From Ctenosaura bakeri (lineage: Eukaryota > Chordata > Lepidosauria > Squamata > Iguanidae): 64,000 bases of DNA. The stretch lies in assembly GCA_948474755.1 (NCBI GenBank), contig CAOLHI010000487.1, forward strand, positions 186,001 to 250,000, in the 5' to 3' direction. Positions 44,740 to 56,644 of the stretch are shown piece after piece. The translations under genes and the position numbers were made by a program. How positions within the stretch are numbered: the stretch's first letter is position 1; each line of letters starts with the position of its first letter. Below the pieces are notes generated by a model. The model saw only the letters and a program-made list of their open reading frames with translations, was not told the origin of the DNA and did no database searches.

Positions 44740-45976
44740 TTACTGGCTCAACATGATACCTACATCCCAAACCCGCTGGCCAATAGCGGGTCCTAGCATG
44801 CTCAACAAAGTCCTGTCCCCTTGTAGGACATGGGCATTTTGGAGCAGCTTCATCCGCATGCCAGCTGTAAACTGGACCTCATCCGGGCCATGGAAGGTGT
44901 TCCCATAGCAAGCTGCTAACATCCCCAGTTCACACAATTGAGCCAGAGCCTCCCTCAAAGTTTACCAGGTACGGCTCGGGCCATCTACTTCCATACTGTT
45001 GGGCCATGCTTGCTGCATGGAGAAAATGAGCCAGTCCATGAGGCTATGGATGCCCTACACAGTGTAGGCTGCATGCAGCAATTGCTGAAAGGTTGGTTGG
45101 CCAGTGACTCCGCTCAGCTTCTGCATCTCCTCTCCTGTCAGCTGCACAGAATTTCCCCCAGGGTCCCATATCCGAGCTAGCCAGGTTAACAAACCTTCGT
45201 TCTTCTGCTGCTGGTATTGCTGCTGCAAAGCGAGCAATTCCTGGGCGGAATAATCCCGGACCATTTGGGTATTATCCACCACGGGATTGTTCTGTCCAGC
45301 TGCCTGCTGGTAGTGGATCTTATCCTCAATCAGGGGATGGAGCTCTGCTTTCCCTCTGGTTCTCATCTTGTCCTCCACTCCTGAGTCCCCTTCCAACTCA
45401 GTCTTGCACTCACTTTCCTCGTTGTCTGCCCAGTCCCATGGATCTCAACGCGCTGGGTCCCAATCCAGATTTGTGATGACACTCTGTACCCAGGCTCGCC
45501 ATGGCCACTTCCTCCCACTGCGCCGGATGAGACGGACAGCCAGCTCCTCCGCCTTCTGTTTCCATTTTGCATTTTGCATCAGTACATCTTGCAGCGTTGT
45601 TCCACTCAACACTCGCAAGTCCCTCTTGGTATCCAGCTCAACCTGAAGCTTCCCACAGCTTTCCTTGCAGCTCTCCTCCAGCTGCGAGACAGTCCGCAAT
45701 TCTGTCAGGACCAGCCAAGCCAGCGGTGCAGTCTCGTGTTTCCCAGTGGCAGATAACCAATCCAGCTGCAGGGACTCCAGAGCTCTCTCCAGACCAGCTG
45801 GGGTGCACTCCCTGTCAAGCGCCGGCCAGACAACAGGTCCCCCTAGGACCGCCAACTTCTGAGCTACCGCACTCCATGGTGCTTGGGGCCCCCAACCTTG
45901 TAGCTGCTGACCTGCACCAACCTTTCCAGCAGTCCTCTTCTTCCAGAGCTGAGCATGGCCTCGCACCAGCACTTGT
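44740..45976 (-). pseudogene. ERV-L-like Gag, degraded
   Basis: One minus-strand frame runs from the primer binding site to about 44740 with in-frame stops near 45445, 45055 and 44959; the same frame resumes each time. The block at 45396-45055 carries LALQQQYQQQKNEGLLTWLA, IWDPGGNSVQLTGEEM and PTFQQLLHAAYTV, a capsid-like region. The N-terminal block has a Lys/Arg-rich GRKWPWRAWVQSV segment. No in-frame ATG is evident right after the leader. I call it Gag because it follows an LTR and a tRNA-Leu primer site. ERV-L (class III) is favoured by that primer; the Gag resemblance is a weaker argument. Pol and the 3' LTR are missing. At least one stop looks like CGA to TGA decay. Confidence 0.7.
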
Positions 45977-45994
45977 ACCCCACTCCTGGTACCA
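45977..45994 (-). promoter_or_regulatory. Retroviral primer binding site for tRNA-Leu(UAA)
   Basis: On minus this 18-mer starts TGG, 2 bases after the LTR edge. On plus it reads ACCCCACTCCTGGTACCA, the 3' end of vertebrate tRNA-Leu(UAA) including CCA, as I know that tRNA. ERV-L elements use tRNA-Leu. Confidence 0.85.
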
Positions 45995-45996
45995 AG

Positions 45997-46649
45997 TGTA
46001 GCACACACAACCCTCCCTGGATTGGGTGGCCATGCAAGGTTCGAAGTACGAGATGCTGGGAGGCAAGAACCAAGCCAGTTCTGGTCTTTGAGGATGCAGT
46101 TTATTAAGCAAAGAAGCAAAAAACAAAAAACAAAAAACAAAAGGCACACAAGCATACATGCACTCTGACTCTGTCGGAAAGGCAAAGCAGGCAATGGAGC
46201 AGCATTCTCTTTGTTTCAACAGATTATATAGGCTTTTCGTAGGCAAGTAGCAAAACAGGCTGCCCATCCATCAACCCATCATGCCGAGACACCCCCCCGC
46301 TATCCCCCCTCATCTGCCAATTACAGTACCTGACTGAGATGGCAGCAGACGGTCCCTAATCAGGCTTCACTCTCTCCTCCCCGTACTGGATGGCGCGGGG
46401 AGTGAAGTACCCCTCGTTAACATTCCTTGACTATTCTCACAGATCTGAAACATGCAGGGCAGCCTGAGCTAACCCCCCAAATACGCTCGTTAGTGTGAAG
46501 GCAAGCTGAACTAAAATGTGTGGGTGTGTAACACAGGGCCCTACCCAGAGGGTCTGGGGCCCAACACCCTCCCCACTTCCCGGCTTCCAATACAGACAGG
46601 AAACTAGGCCAGTACTGATAAACACTTTGGTGTAGAAATGTTTTACACA
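45997..46649 (-). mobile_element. 5' LTR of ERV-L-like provirus (~653 bp)
   Basis: The inner edge on plus is TGTAGCACACA, next to the primer site. The likely outer edge is TTTTACACA at 46649. Minus-strand signals: TATA box at 46224-46231 (plus ATTATATA) and AATAAA at 46100-46105, correctly ordered for U3-R-U5. The outer edge is a best guess, because no second LTR is present for comparison. Confidence 0.75.
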
Positions 46650-47660
46650 TGCAAGCTACTGGTGCCTAAAACATGCCAAAAGAATGGCAAACGGCTCTCA
46701 TAGCAGGCATGTCTTTGAACTATAAGTGGAAAAGAGAAAAGAACAAAGAGATAGAGAGGGAGAAGGAGGGAGATTTTGAGAGAGTGAGTCCTGGTGGTTC
46801 AGGTGCAGCCTTAGTTTCACACCTTTTTAAAAAACTGGGCTGGATCCCCACTGAATATTTCAAAATGCCTGCCCCATTTCTAGTGATAGCACAGCCGTCA
46901 GTTAAAAGATATGGGTGCGGGCAGATGTGCTTGCCTGCAGGCTGAGCCAAGCTGTCTACCGGAGATAAAAATCCAACACCCCCCGTTTTTTTGAAAGAAA
47001 GGGAAATGAACATGCTCTTTGAGGTAATATCTCTTCACCAGCCAAGGCAGGTTTACTGTCCAAGGCTGGGTGTGCACTATTTCATACAGAATGAGCTAGC
47101 AGGAGCTATCATGCCAGTCCCTAACTCATTACCCAGTAAAGCATTTGGAAACACCTTGAGCATGAAAGGTGCTCTGTGAGAACTATTGTATTATACAAGA
47201 AAAACAAATGTTGCTTGGCTGAATGTGCTCCAGTTGTCCCTGTTTACTAGGGGGAGTCTGTGTTTTCCAGAACCTGTTCAGGAAAGGCACCAACCCTATT
47301 TGTCTGTACTCTTTTGCCTCATCAAGAGAAAGGTGAGGCCTGCAGCAAAGATGTCGTACTGTATCTGTCCACCTAGCAGGAGTGGTCCTCTTCAGGGTTT
47401 CAGTCAGCCTTTCCTTCTAAGCAGGGTATCCTATTGTCCTCATTCTTAACAAGACACTGGCAAGTTACTTTGAAAAAACCAAATAGTTACAATTATAATT
47501 CCAAGCACAGAAAAAAATTTGTCACCATTAATGCCAATTTAAAAAGTAACTCCTTACTTGTCCATTTTTTAAAAAAATAATAAGTATTTCCCTTTTGTAG
47601 TTGTCAAAGAGAAAAAAAAATCAACTGAACGCAACTTAGGCTACGATTAATTGAAAGACC
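46650..47660. other. Unannotated stretch
   Basis: No feature supported. Confidence 0.4.
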
Positions 47661-47664
47661 TTAT

Positions 47665-47850
47665 TCTACCTAAGCTTGCTTGGGCTTTGAGATATCGAAG
47701 AGAGTCACTTCTCTAGATCCCACCATTGTTAGAGTTCCCAAATTGTGGAACTTTCTTCCAGTGGGGGTTAGGCTCTTACGTTTCCCTGCTGCTCTTCTGC
47801 TTTCAGGCAAAGAGGCCAGCCTTCAACCACTGACTTCCTGGTATTATCAG
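47665..47850 (+). pseudogene. Possible LINE RT C-terminal fragment
   Basis: A plus-strand frame reads VPKLWNFLPVGVRLLRFP, like the aP.LWN.LP..vR...s...Fk motif at the C-terminus of L2/CR1-group ORF2 (compare PKLWNGLPEE at 35.4 kb). Only about 60 codons; uncertain. Confidence 0.4.
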
Positions 47851-47860
47851 AAGTGTTTGA

Positions 47861-48092
47861 CATGGAGAGGCAGCATGGTATAGTGGTTAGAGTGTTGAAC
47901 TAGGGATCTAAAGAAGACTAGGGTCCAGCCATTGGCATCCACTGGGCGGCCTGGGGGAAGTCATTCTTTCTCTGCCTCAGAACAAAGGCAAACCTTTCTG
48001 AAGAAATCTTGCTAAGAAAACCCAGCAATAGGTTTGTGTTAGGGTCACCATAAATCAGAAACAACTTGAAGGGACACAACAACAACAACAAA
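47861..48092 (+). mobile_element. Sauria-type SINE, near full length
   Basis: Head GCATGGTATAGTGGTTAGAG (box A); core CCACTGGGCGGCCTGGGGGA; tail ACCATAAATCAGAAACAACT, ending (CAA)n. Confidence 0.85.
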
Positions 48093-48264
48093 CATGCTAT
48101 TGGCCTGTAGTACAAAGCCAATCTCTTTCCATCCAACTCATCATTGCCTGAGTAGCTACAACAAAGAATGAGGCTCAAAATAAACTGGAGCTTCAACTTT
48201 ATGACATTTCTCCTTCCCCATTTTCTAAGGTCACTCAGCTTTGTTACTATAAAAGTAACTCAAA

Positions 48265-48460
48265 GGGCCTTTCCACACTACATGGCTATATTGCTATTAT
48301 TCCACTTTCAACATCCTGTGGAATTCTGGGGTTTACAGTTTCCTGAAGCCAAAGAGTTCTCTGGCTGAGAATTCTAAATGCCCCTTCCTAAACTGCACAC
48401 CCTGGGATTCCATAGTTGTTGAAAGGGGAATAATAGCATTATAACAGTGTGGAAAGGCCC
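48265..48460 (-). mobile_element. Foldback MITE family A, long form (copy A12, 196 bp)
   Basis: Ends GGGCCTTTCCACAC and GTGTGGAAAGGCCC, flanked by AAA on both sides (48262-48264 and 48461-48463). The end sequence GGGCCTTTCC is intermediate between the A (GGCCATTTCC) and B/C (GGCCCTTTCC) termini. Confidence 0.85.
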
Positions 48461-48499
48461 AAAGTTAGTCATGTCATTTGTCATTAAGTTGTAATCATA

Positions 48500-49085
48500 G
48501 GCCCTTTCCGCACCAGGCAATTAGAACGGGGCAGTGCGTCCTCACACGGAGGTCATCTGCACCTTGGAGCAGACTAGGAGCGGACTACTTACCAGAGATC
48601 CGCACCTCAGTCCGCTCCAAAACGACCCCAAGTGGTCCTCCAGTGTGTTTTTGAAAGACTGGAAAAAACAGGTCTTTATTTTCCTGGAACGCACCATTGC
48701 ACTCCTGCTCCCTTGTGCAGATTTGCAGGCTCGCACCAATATGAGCCTGTGATCTGCGGAGGATGGGCTTTAGGCATGGCGAGCTTCAGTGGTTGGTCGG
48801 GACCCATGACGAACTGGAAGCCGCCATTTTGGAAGCTGGAAGCCACCATTTTGGAAGCTGGAAGCCACCATTTTGGAAGCCAGAAGTGGCCATTTTGGAA
48901 GCTGGCGCCACCATTTTGGAAGCCGGAGCAGTGCGGATCTACAGACCTCGCACTGCTCTGATTCTCCCTGGACCAAGGAGGAGCCCTGCGGAAGGGCTTC
49001 ATGGACAGTCCACGTTGCTTCGGACCCCAGAAGAAGCAATAGGTAACGGCACGGAGCGATTCCCTCGCCTCGTGCGGAAGGGACC
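48500..49085 (+). mobile_element. Foldback element family C (copy C1, 586 bp)
   Basis: Ends GGCCCTTTCCGCACC and CGTGCGGAAGGGACC, flanked by ATA on both sides (48497-48499 and 49086-49088). The interior is homologous to the inverted copy at 56908-57374 (shared GGAGGTC, CTGCACC, CACCTCAGTCC). It contains an expanded 22-bp tandem repeat. Confidence 0.85.
48816..48926. repeat. 22-bp tandem repeat, five CCATTTTGGAAGC units
   Basis: CCATTTTGG starts at 48824, 48846, 48868, 48890 and 48911. GCCGCCATTTTGG in the first unit matches the YY1 consensus. The sister element C2 has one such unit, inverted, at 57031. Confidence 0.9.
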
Positions 49086-50101
49086 ATAATGTAATATAAT
49101 AGAGTAACTTACTTTTGTGATCAAATGTTTCAGTCAAAAGCAGATCTACTTCTCTCCTGTTCTTTCAAAGTTCAAAGACATCCTTTCAGAAGAAAGAATT
49201 CCTTGTGACTCTTTGTTGAAATCTTGTGATTGCTTGAGACAAAAACAGACAGGCACAAATTCGTAACCTGACTTAACTTTCCACCACAAGCGTACATGGG
49301 AAAAGGGATGTTCCCCAGTATTGATTACTGAAATCATCCAAAGTTTTGTAAAGTTCATTTGGGTTACAGTGAACTTCTGCTTCCTGTTTTTGGTGAGCTT
49401 CCACTCAATACAGAGCACTCGACTAATGTACAGAAACAGCTCAAGGCACAGCTAATGTGAAATTTCATTAATGGAGTTGATTTAACCTTCCCACTTCCAC
49501 ATGAGTATAAAGTGTACAAGAGGTGTTTGCCAAGGTTACTTTGCTTCAAGAGCGCACACACAATCGCTTAGAGTTACTGTGAACTTTGACTAAGCAGAGC
49601 TTTCAAAAGAAAACCCAGCTAATATAAATGAGGCAATACACAAAGGTTTTCATCTCCAGTGGAAAGTAACATCACAAACAACAGGTTCAAAAATGATGTG
49701 GGGCATAGCCAGGCTCAGTAGAGTGTTACTCTGAAAGCCCAGCAGCACTCTTAACCATCTTTAATAGGATGGATGGATGGATGGATGGATGGATGGATGG
49801 ATGGATGGAAAAAGGGACTGTGATGATTTTAGCCCATGGATGCTCCCAAGCATTAGAACTTCTTTTCCAGAGAGCTTAAACTGGCACCTTCCTTACTAAC
49901 TTTCTGCAACCCAGTAAAGCACTTTTTATTCTGGAAGGCCTTTGAGAACTGATTTTTTTTAAGGGGGAAAAGGACCTTGTATAAATGTGCTGCATTTTTA
50001 TTTGTTGTTTTTAATATTTTTTGTTTTAACTGATTTTATTTACTTTTCGATAATTTAATCACCTTTTAGTTTCTCTTTGCCATGAATATTAACTACGCTA
50101 A
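49086..50101. other. Unannotated stretch with (ATGG)n at 49768-49808
   Basis: About ten GGAT units. Nothing else recognised. Confidence 0.6.
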
Positions 50102-50486
50102 GGCCCTTTCCTCACCTTACCTGTCTCTAGTGTCGTCCCAGCATCATTCCTACAGCGGCTTTGCTGAGATGAGAGTGCAGATGCGGACGCTCTCCTCCGC
50201 ACTGATGGGATCCCTGCCAAAGGAAGTGTGATGGGCATGCCTCTTCCTTCTGCAGCACAGCTGGGCACTTTCCCAGGCTGCACTGGGGCAGGAAGTGCCT
50301 CTATCATGCTTTTGGCACTTCCATGGGCCAGGTAAGTGCGGGATGGTTGGGTGATTGCAGATCATTGACACGCTAGCTGGTGATGGGAGAAAGACGGGAC
50401 CGTGATGACATCACGAACAAGCGTCATTGCAGTCCCGCTCCTCTCCCATCCCCATGCTGGGATGGGAGGCTCCTGCAGAAAGGGCC
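50102..50486 (+). mobile_element. Foldback element family B (copy B5, 385 bp)
   Basis: Ends GGCCCTTTCCTCACC and CTGCAGAAAGGGCC; flanks TAA and TAG. It is shorter than the other B copies through loss near the right arm. It contains CAGGTAAGTGCGG at 50329. Few CpGs remain. Confidence 0.85.
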
Positions 50487-51972
50487 TAGGTCCTCCATAT
50501 CTCTGGGGGATATATTCCTGGACTTGCCGTGGATAACAAAAACATGAATAATACAAGATACTATTTTTTTCAATGAGATGAACATCATAGGTATCGAGAG
50601 GAATATGCAGCTTGGAGAGGAGGTCCTGAAACTTGACAGAACTTTCGAATCTAAGAGAGAGAAGGCTCTATATCCATTATCCACAGTCTAAAACCAGTGT
50701 ACAACCAATAAAAAAATAACAATGAACAATGTGTGGTCGAAAAAGAAGTGGGAACAAAATGTTGGCAGACCACATTTCAGTGTGGATAAATGAAATTGTG
50801 TGTAATGGTCATATGGATACACGGGACCTACTGTGACCTGAACTGTTGTCAGTTGCCTTAAGTTCTAAACTGAGAAAAAGGGGCTATAAATCAATATGAT
50901 AGTAACAGTAATAATAATCAGAATAACAACAAGCAAAGTTTTGTAAATTAGGTTTATCCAGTTGATGAGGCTGCATTTTATTGGGGTCCGTAGAAAATAA
51001 GGCAAGTCAAGGCTGCTACTCCTGTTTCATTTCCAGGTATAATGCAAAAAATAATGTATTGCTCACTATATATTGCTCATAAATGCTCACTAAGAACTTG
51101 TGCTGCCTTTCTTGGATTGCCAAGATGAAAGTGCTACTGCATTCTCAGAAGCTGTCACTTTTTAACAAGCCAGCCTTGTACTATGAGGAACTTCATTCCT
51201 GTTCAATATTTTGTAGAAGTCTTTCATGTTGTCTTGAAAATTGGTACAGCGTATTCCTTTTGTTGTTGCTACCATTTTTGTAGCACAACTACGAAGAGGA
51301 AGAGGAAGAGGAAGATGATGAAAAAGAACAAAAGGAAATCTGGCCATACATTAAGCTAGCAAAAGAGTGAGAAGAAGAGACTCAGTTATTTTAATTAAAA
51401 TAAATAAATAAAAGTATTATGTAATGACAGAGCTGCTGTTGAAGCAGGATTTTTACTCCAGTTTATATCACAGGGGTGAGCAGCCCTATCACAATTTGTA
51501 TGGCCTTGTGCAACCTTCTGGCTACACCCAAAGACCCCCAAAGGCCTGTGGTGAACCAAGAAGTCTACAGTTCGAAAGCCTGGTCCCTTGTATAACAAGA
51601 CTGGATTGTCGAACCCAGTGGTGATGTGAGTGGAAGGTAGCCCAATTATCTGATTTTTGTCTTCCCTTTCTTACTGCACATCCCCCACAAGCCCCATTCA
51701 CTGAGTTGGGAGGCACATTCTGAATAGTGAAGCAAGAGCTGTTTTCTCTGTTTGGGACAATTGCTTCCTACATTGTAGATCTGCATGACACATCTCCCAC
51801 TGTTCAGGAGGACCATCCTTTTTGGGGAGAAGGGGAGAGGAAGGGAGGGGGAACAATGATAGTTCCAGTCCTTTCTTCTCTGAATACAACCCATCTATGA
51901 ACCCATTATGTTATTGGCAAGAAAGTTCAAATACAAACATGGAATATAAGATAAATACCTTGAATGTCATGG
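50487..51972. other. Unannotated stretch
   Basis: GAAGAG-rich run near 51293-51320. No gene recognised. Confidence 0.4.
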
Positions 51973-52373
51973 ATTGTTGTTACTGAGTTCCTTCAAATCA
52001 TTTCCAAGGCCATTTCTGCACGAGGCTGTTATAGTGCTACGATTCCACTTTCAACCTCCTATGGAATCCTGGGGTTTGCAGTTTGGGGAAGGGCCAGCTG
52101 GCCCCTCCCAAAACTGCAAACCCCAGGATTCCATAGGAAGTTGAAAGTGGAATCGTAGCACTATAACAGCCTTGTGTGGAAACGGCCCAACTTATGGCAA
52201 CCCTAAGGTGAACCAATCATGGGGTTTTTTTTGCAAGATTTGTTCAGAGCGGTTTGCCTTTGCATCCCTCAAGGCTGAGAGAGCGTGGCTTGCCCAAGGT
52301 CATCCAAGAGATTTGAACCCTGTTCTCCAGAGTCATAGTCCAGTGCTCAAACCACTACACCACACTGACTCTC
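51973..52373 (-). mobile_element. Sauria-type SINE interrupted by foldback element
   Basis: Tail at 51973-52007 (TTCCTTCAAATCATTTCCAA). The rest is at 52188-52373 (CTTATGGCAACCCTAAGGTG, TTTGAACCCTGTTCTCCAGA, CTCAAACCACTACACCACAC). The break lies in the Bov-B-like tail. Confidence 0.85.
52008..52187. mobile_element. Foldback MITE family A, short form (copy A13, 180 bp)
   Basis: Ends GGCCATTTCTGCACG and GTGTGGAAACGGCC, flanked by CAA on both sides (52005-52007 and 52188-52190). Near-perfect palindrome, centre AGGGCCAGCTGGCCCCTCCC. Confidence 0.95.
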
Positions 52374-54120
52374 TTGTCATGATTTAGCTCTGAAAAATGT
52401 TGTGAACTGAGGGACTTCTGCTGTTGAACTATCCATCTTGCATTAGACTGCAGGAAAGAGAAGTCTATGATGCTAACTATACATCACCAAGTAGCCCCAA
52501 TCCCAAATAATTCGAGAGCCACAGATCTCTGCTTCCTATGTTTCTAGGCTTGTCTATGCAGACATAAGGACCAGAAAGCTAGTGGGAGGGAGGGAGGAAA
52601 GAAATCTGGGATTCTCAGATAGCTGTGTTTTTTGTATTTGAGGACACATTCTACTGGTGTTATGTGTTCCACAGCATACACTCAAGCTTTGTAGCACAGC
52701 ATATTATAAAACCTGAATGAACTTTTTGGTGTGCCCAATGAAAGAAATGCTCAGGATGACAATAGCAACAGGTTTTCTTGCTGCTGAGGTTTTTTACTTC
52801 AAGCTTAAACTAAGAGTAAACTAAGCTTTAGTTTACTTTTAGTTTAACTAAAGCTAAAAGCCTGGCTTCTTAAGAGTCAGGTGGTGGCCATTTTCACTGG
52901 TTTTCTTCAGTGTGTGTGGCATGTCTGTGTGGCAGCATCCATATGTCCTGATCTTTGGAAGCAGTTATGATAGAACACTGTCTTTGTCTAGCCCTATTCA
53001 GAATAAACATCCATGTGTTACAGAATAAACTTCACTTTTCAGAGAAGAACCTCTTATTTGGGATGGGGGTTTTCTAGTTAACCCAGAACACTGATTTCCT
53101 TAGATCATGTGAACATTTCCTTGGATAAGGGGTCTTCCGAAAACTTTCCATATGAAGAAAATATCAAAAATGAGCACAAAGAGGGAGTGGCTAGCACAAC
53201 TGCTCTGTTCACTTGGGGTTTTCCTTTATGACATCTGAATCCATTGATCCATCCTGCTGTCATTAGCTTGCCCTCTGAATGTGAAAGAGAGTAAAACACT
53301 TTGCTTAAACAGAATCACAAAAACTGGGGTAACCTAAAACTTGTTAAAGTGCCGTGAAACTTTTTTGTTCTTTTCACTTTGCTCCTCAAACAGTTCCTGA
53401 CAATTACAAAGAGCTGCATGGAACTTTTTTTTTATTAATAAGTATATGTCAAGCCAATTCCTCCTTCGGTTTTTGGTCTTGTTGGTTAAAGAGAGAGAGA
53501 AAGAAAGAGAGAGAGAGAGAATTCATTTTTCCTTTTCTTCTGTATTTTAAAGATTATAAAAGACTTTTCTATGAAACCTGTACATCAGCTTCTTGTAGAA
53601 TGTGAATGATTATTCTTAAGGGAATTTTCTTTTCAAATCCTTTCCCTTCAATAGAAAAACAGAAGCTGATGCTGATTTTCAAGGGGCACACAATGCCTAT
53701 TTATCATTACTGGCCAAAATGACTACCTCAGTTAAAGAACATTTTATAATCATTGTGGCTAATTAAGATGGTTTCAAATGGCTCATAGCTCACATCTATT
53801 ATTTGCCTTATCAAATTGAATAAGAGTCAAACTGAGGATATATAAAACAGGAAGAAGATCAGCTTGTTATAAATACGTTAATGTACGCTGAATGTTTCCA
53901 TGCACCATCTGTGATAAAACACCAAGGCTCCTTCAGATGGTTCCTTCAGGTTCTGTCATGCTGAGGAAGATAACTCTTTTCTTCAGCTCTAACAGAAAAT
54001 TAGGGGACTAATGGACCAGCTGGCCTTCGCATCCCCACACACTGTTTTCATCAATTCACAACAGCCATTTTATGAAGGGATCAGATGGTGAGATCTGAGC
54101 ATGTGCAAAATTTCAGATTT
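52374..54120. other. Unannotated stretch
   Basis: Contains a GA/GAAA run at 53490-53521 and the palindrome listed separately. No gene recognised. Confidence 0.4.
52806..52846. repeat. 41-bp palindrome
   Basis: Arms TAAACTAAGAGTAAACTA and TAGTTTACTTTTAGTTTA pair with one mismatch around AGCTT. AT-rich cruciform-type hairpin. Confidence 0.8.
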
Positions 54121-54425
54121 TGCTCTATATAAAATCATAGAGTTGGAAGGAAATTGAACAACCATTGATTCACTACTAAAGGATTCCAACAAGATAGACA
54201 TTCAAACTCCATTTAAAAACCTCTAAAGAAGAAGAGCCCATTACATTCCGAGGTAGTCTGTTCCATAGCCAAATATCTCATACCATCAGGAAATTCTTCC
54301 TAATGTTTAGGTGGAATCTCTCATCATTTGAAACCACCAGTTCATGTCCTCTCCACTAGAACAGCAGAAATCAAGCTCATTCCTTTTGCATGTGACAGCC
54401 CTCAGACGTTTAAAGATGGGCATCT
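54121..54425 (-). mobile_element. CR1-type LINE 3' end, minus strand
   Basis: On minus: GATTCCACCTAAACATTAGG, AAGAATTTCCTGATGG, GAGGTTTTTAAATGGAG, ending TTCCAACTCTATGATTTTA. It is a different CR1 subfamily from the 38-kb copy (the text around GTCTATCTTGTTGG differs). Confidence 0.85.
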
Positions 54426-56039
54426 TTAAATGTCTGATGTGCATCTTTAAGTGTTCAAAGGAACAGAAGGGAACTGGTTATAATCCTGACTGTGGTGCGC
54501 TAGATGGGGAGGGTTATACCTTTCTATCCAGTGTGCCATGATGAGGATAAAGGCTGCACTATGGTAGGGGGGTCAGGAGAGAGGTATTTTCTGGGAGAGT
54601 GCTTGAAGACTACATGGGAGACCTTCACAAGCTATCTTAAGCCTGTAGGCCAGAGGCTCATCATCTCTGCTGTGCAATTAAAGTGCAAAGTGCTCTAACT
54701 GTGTAGTATGAAAGTGCCCTTAGTTACTGTCTACATTTTTATTTCTCTCTGTTAAGTTTACCGTATGTCATGCTCCTGATACACCTGGATAGAAGGGCAC
54801 AACCAGTGCCAGCTCCATGTGCTGGAAGGCCCTTGTGGGGGCACTTTCTGTAGCTTCTCCTGTTGCCATTGTTTGTTTGCTTGCCTTTTTGCCATTCGGG
54901 CTCAATCTGCATCACTTTCCAGAGGGAGAGAACAAAGCATGTGTGAGTGACTGCTCAGTGTTATCCTTCTCCTGATTCACTCACAAGTGAAAAGGGCAGC
55001 AACAGCAGACATGTGAGCATCAGGGGCAGGAGGTAGACAAGAGCTACCCAACAATGCCAGTCTCTGATGCTGAACCTTGGCATAAGCCAAGAAGGATCTA
55101 CCTCTATGCCTGCTCCATTAGTGATTCTTAGCATATTTATTATGTTCACTTTTTCAAGGAGAACATCCTTGTGGATAGAATAGATCCCATTTCAGAAGGT
55201 TTTGCCCCACCTTGAAGATGCTGGCCTGCTAAGAATTTTCTTTTCACGCTAAGGTGGTACAAGAGGATAGGGCCCATCTGCCTCTCAGGAAAACTTCCTC
55301 CAGGTTCAAATAGCCTGATAGAAGCATATTCAATCTCCTTTTGTTTGATGGGAAAGCAAAAATCACAGATGTGGGCTCTACGACTGCCATCTGCTGGAAC
55401 TGATGCACATTTTCTGTATCTCTACCTTTTCTTTTCTTTTTCCAGAAAAATCCTTTTTGTACTCAAAATCGTGAGATCAACCCACTTGATTGAAAGAAAG
55501 CATTCTGGTTCTATTTAATTCACTGAACTGCTCATTTGAGGCTGTATAAGAATAAAAGAGATTAGTATATTTCATATTCAGAATGTTTACATAACAAATG
55601 GACGGCATGTTTTGACTATTTTTTTTAAAGTTCTCTTTGGAGTTTTTTTTCTGTCGTGATATATAAATATCTGTAAGTTAATAGCAAAATATTTTTAAAA
55701 ATACTCAAAGCCAATGTTTGCAGTGTTCTAGTAATACAGCTCCATGTGGGCCCAGATCTCCTACCTGATTCTTCACAGTGAATCCCATCAATCAGCAATA
55801 CTTTTTGAATATTTTCCAATTCCAGTTCCAAGCCCCTGATGTTCTGATAGTAATAGATTCCAGAAAAAAATGCTGTATTAAGCAGAAGATTCCCTACCTT
55901 TCCACTTCTACAGTAAATGAGGAATTGCTTCTACTTTCTTTAAGCCAAGTCATTTTTGTGGGATAATAAGGCAAAGTACAAGATGGCTGCCCCTCCTTTT
56001 TCATATGCAGAAGCCAACTGGATTAACAGCTGAATCTGA
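54426..56039. other. Unannotated stretch
   Basis: No feature supported. Confidence 0.4.
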
Positions 56040-56242
56040 TGCCATTTCCGCATTACACTGTTATAGTGCTATTATTCAACTTTCAACATCCTGTAGAATC
56101 CTGGGGTTTGCAATTTAGGCAGGAGGCCTGTAGAATTCTCAGCCCGAGAGTTCTTTGGCCTCAGTCAACTACAAACCCCAGAATTCCACAGGATGTTGAA
56201 AATGGAATAATAGCACTGTAACAGTGTAGTGCGGAAATTACT
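56040..56242 (+). mobile_element. Foldback MITE family A, long form (copy A14, 203 bp)
   Basis: Ends TGCCATTTCCGCATT and GTGCGGAAATTACT (mutated outer bases), flanked by TGA on both sides (56037-56039 and 56243-56245). Confidence 0.85.
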
Positions 56243-56644
56243 TGAATACAAGTGATGAGATAGCATCCTCCATTGTCCCAGTCAGCAGAAGACTATCTTA
56301 CAGGTGCACTGGTGCATCAAGGCACACCAGGCTCTACACTCCCAACATCTCACTACCTCCTCATGTCCCTCTACAGCTGCTACTTGGGGTGGGTGCCTCA
56401 CTTTACCTAATGATAGGGATAGTCATGGCATTCTTATGTCCCCCCCCGCCCAAAGCTATTTCAACTCAGTCTCTCTCCCAAAGTGAGATCTGGCTCAAAC
56501 ATGCAGATTGGGTGAGAGGTATACAGGCAATGTGCAACCACCTAAGGTTCACTTACTATGTAGAACACCCTCTGACTGCACAATTTCACCAGGCATACAA
56601 AGAAAAAAAAAATCACTGAATGTGTGGATAGCTTAAGTAACAAG

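Noticed and set aside
48816..48926. CRISPR-like regular repeats
   Set aside because: The units are contiguous 22-bp tandem copies without unique spacers, in vertebrate DNA inside a transposon.
2399..56242. Family A as a hAT MITE
   Set aside because: hAT gives 8-bp duplications. Here matches are limited to 3 bp in at least eight copies, whereas a true hAT element in the same window (32362) shows 8 bp.
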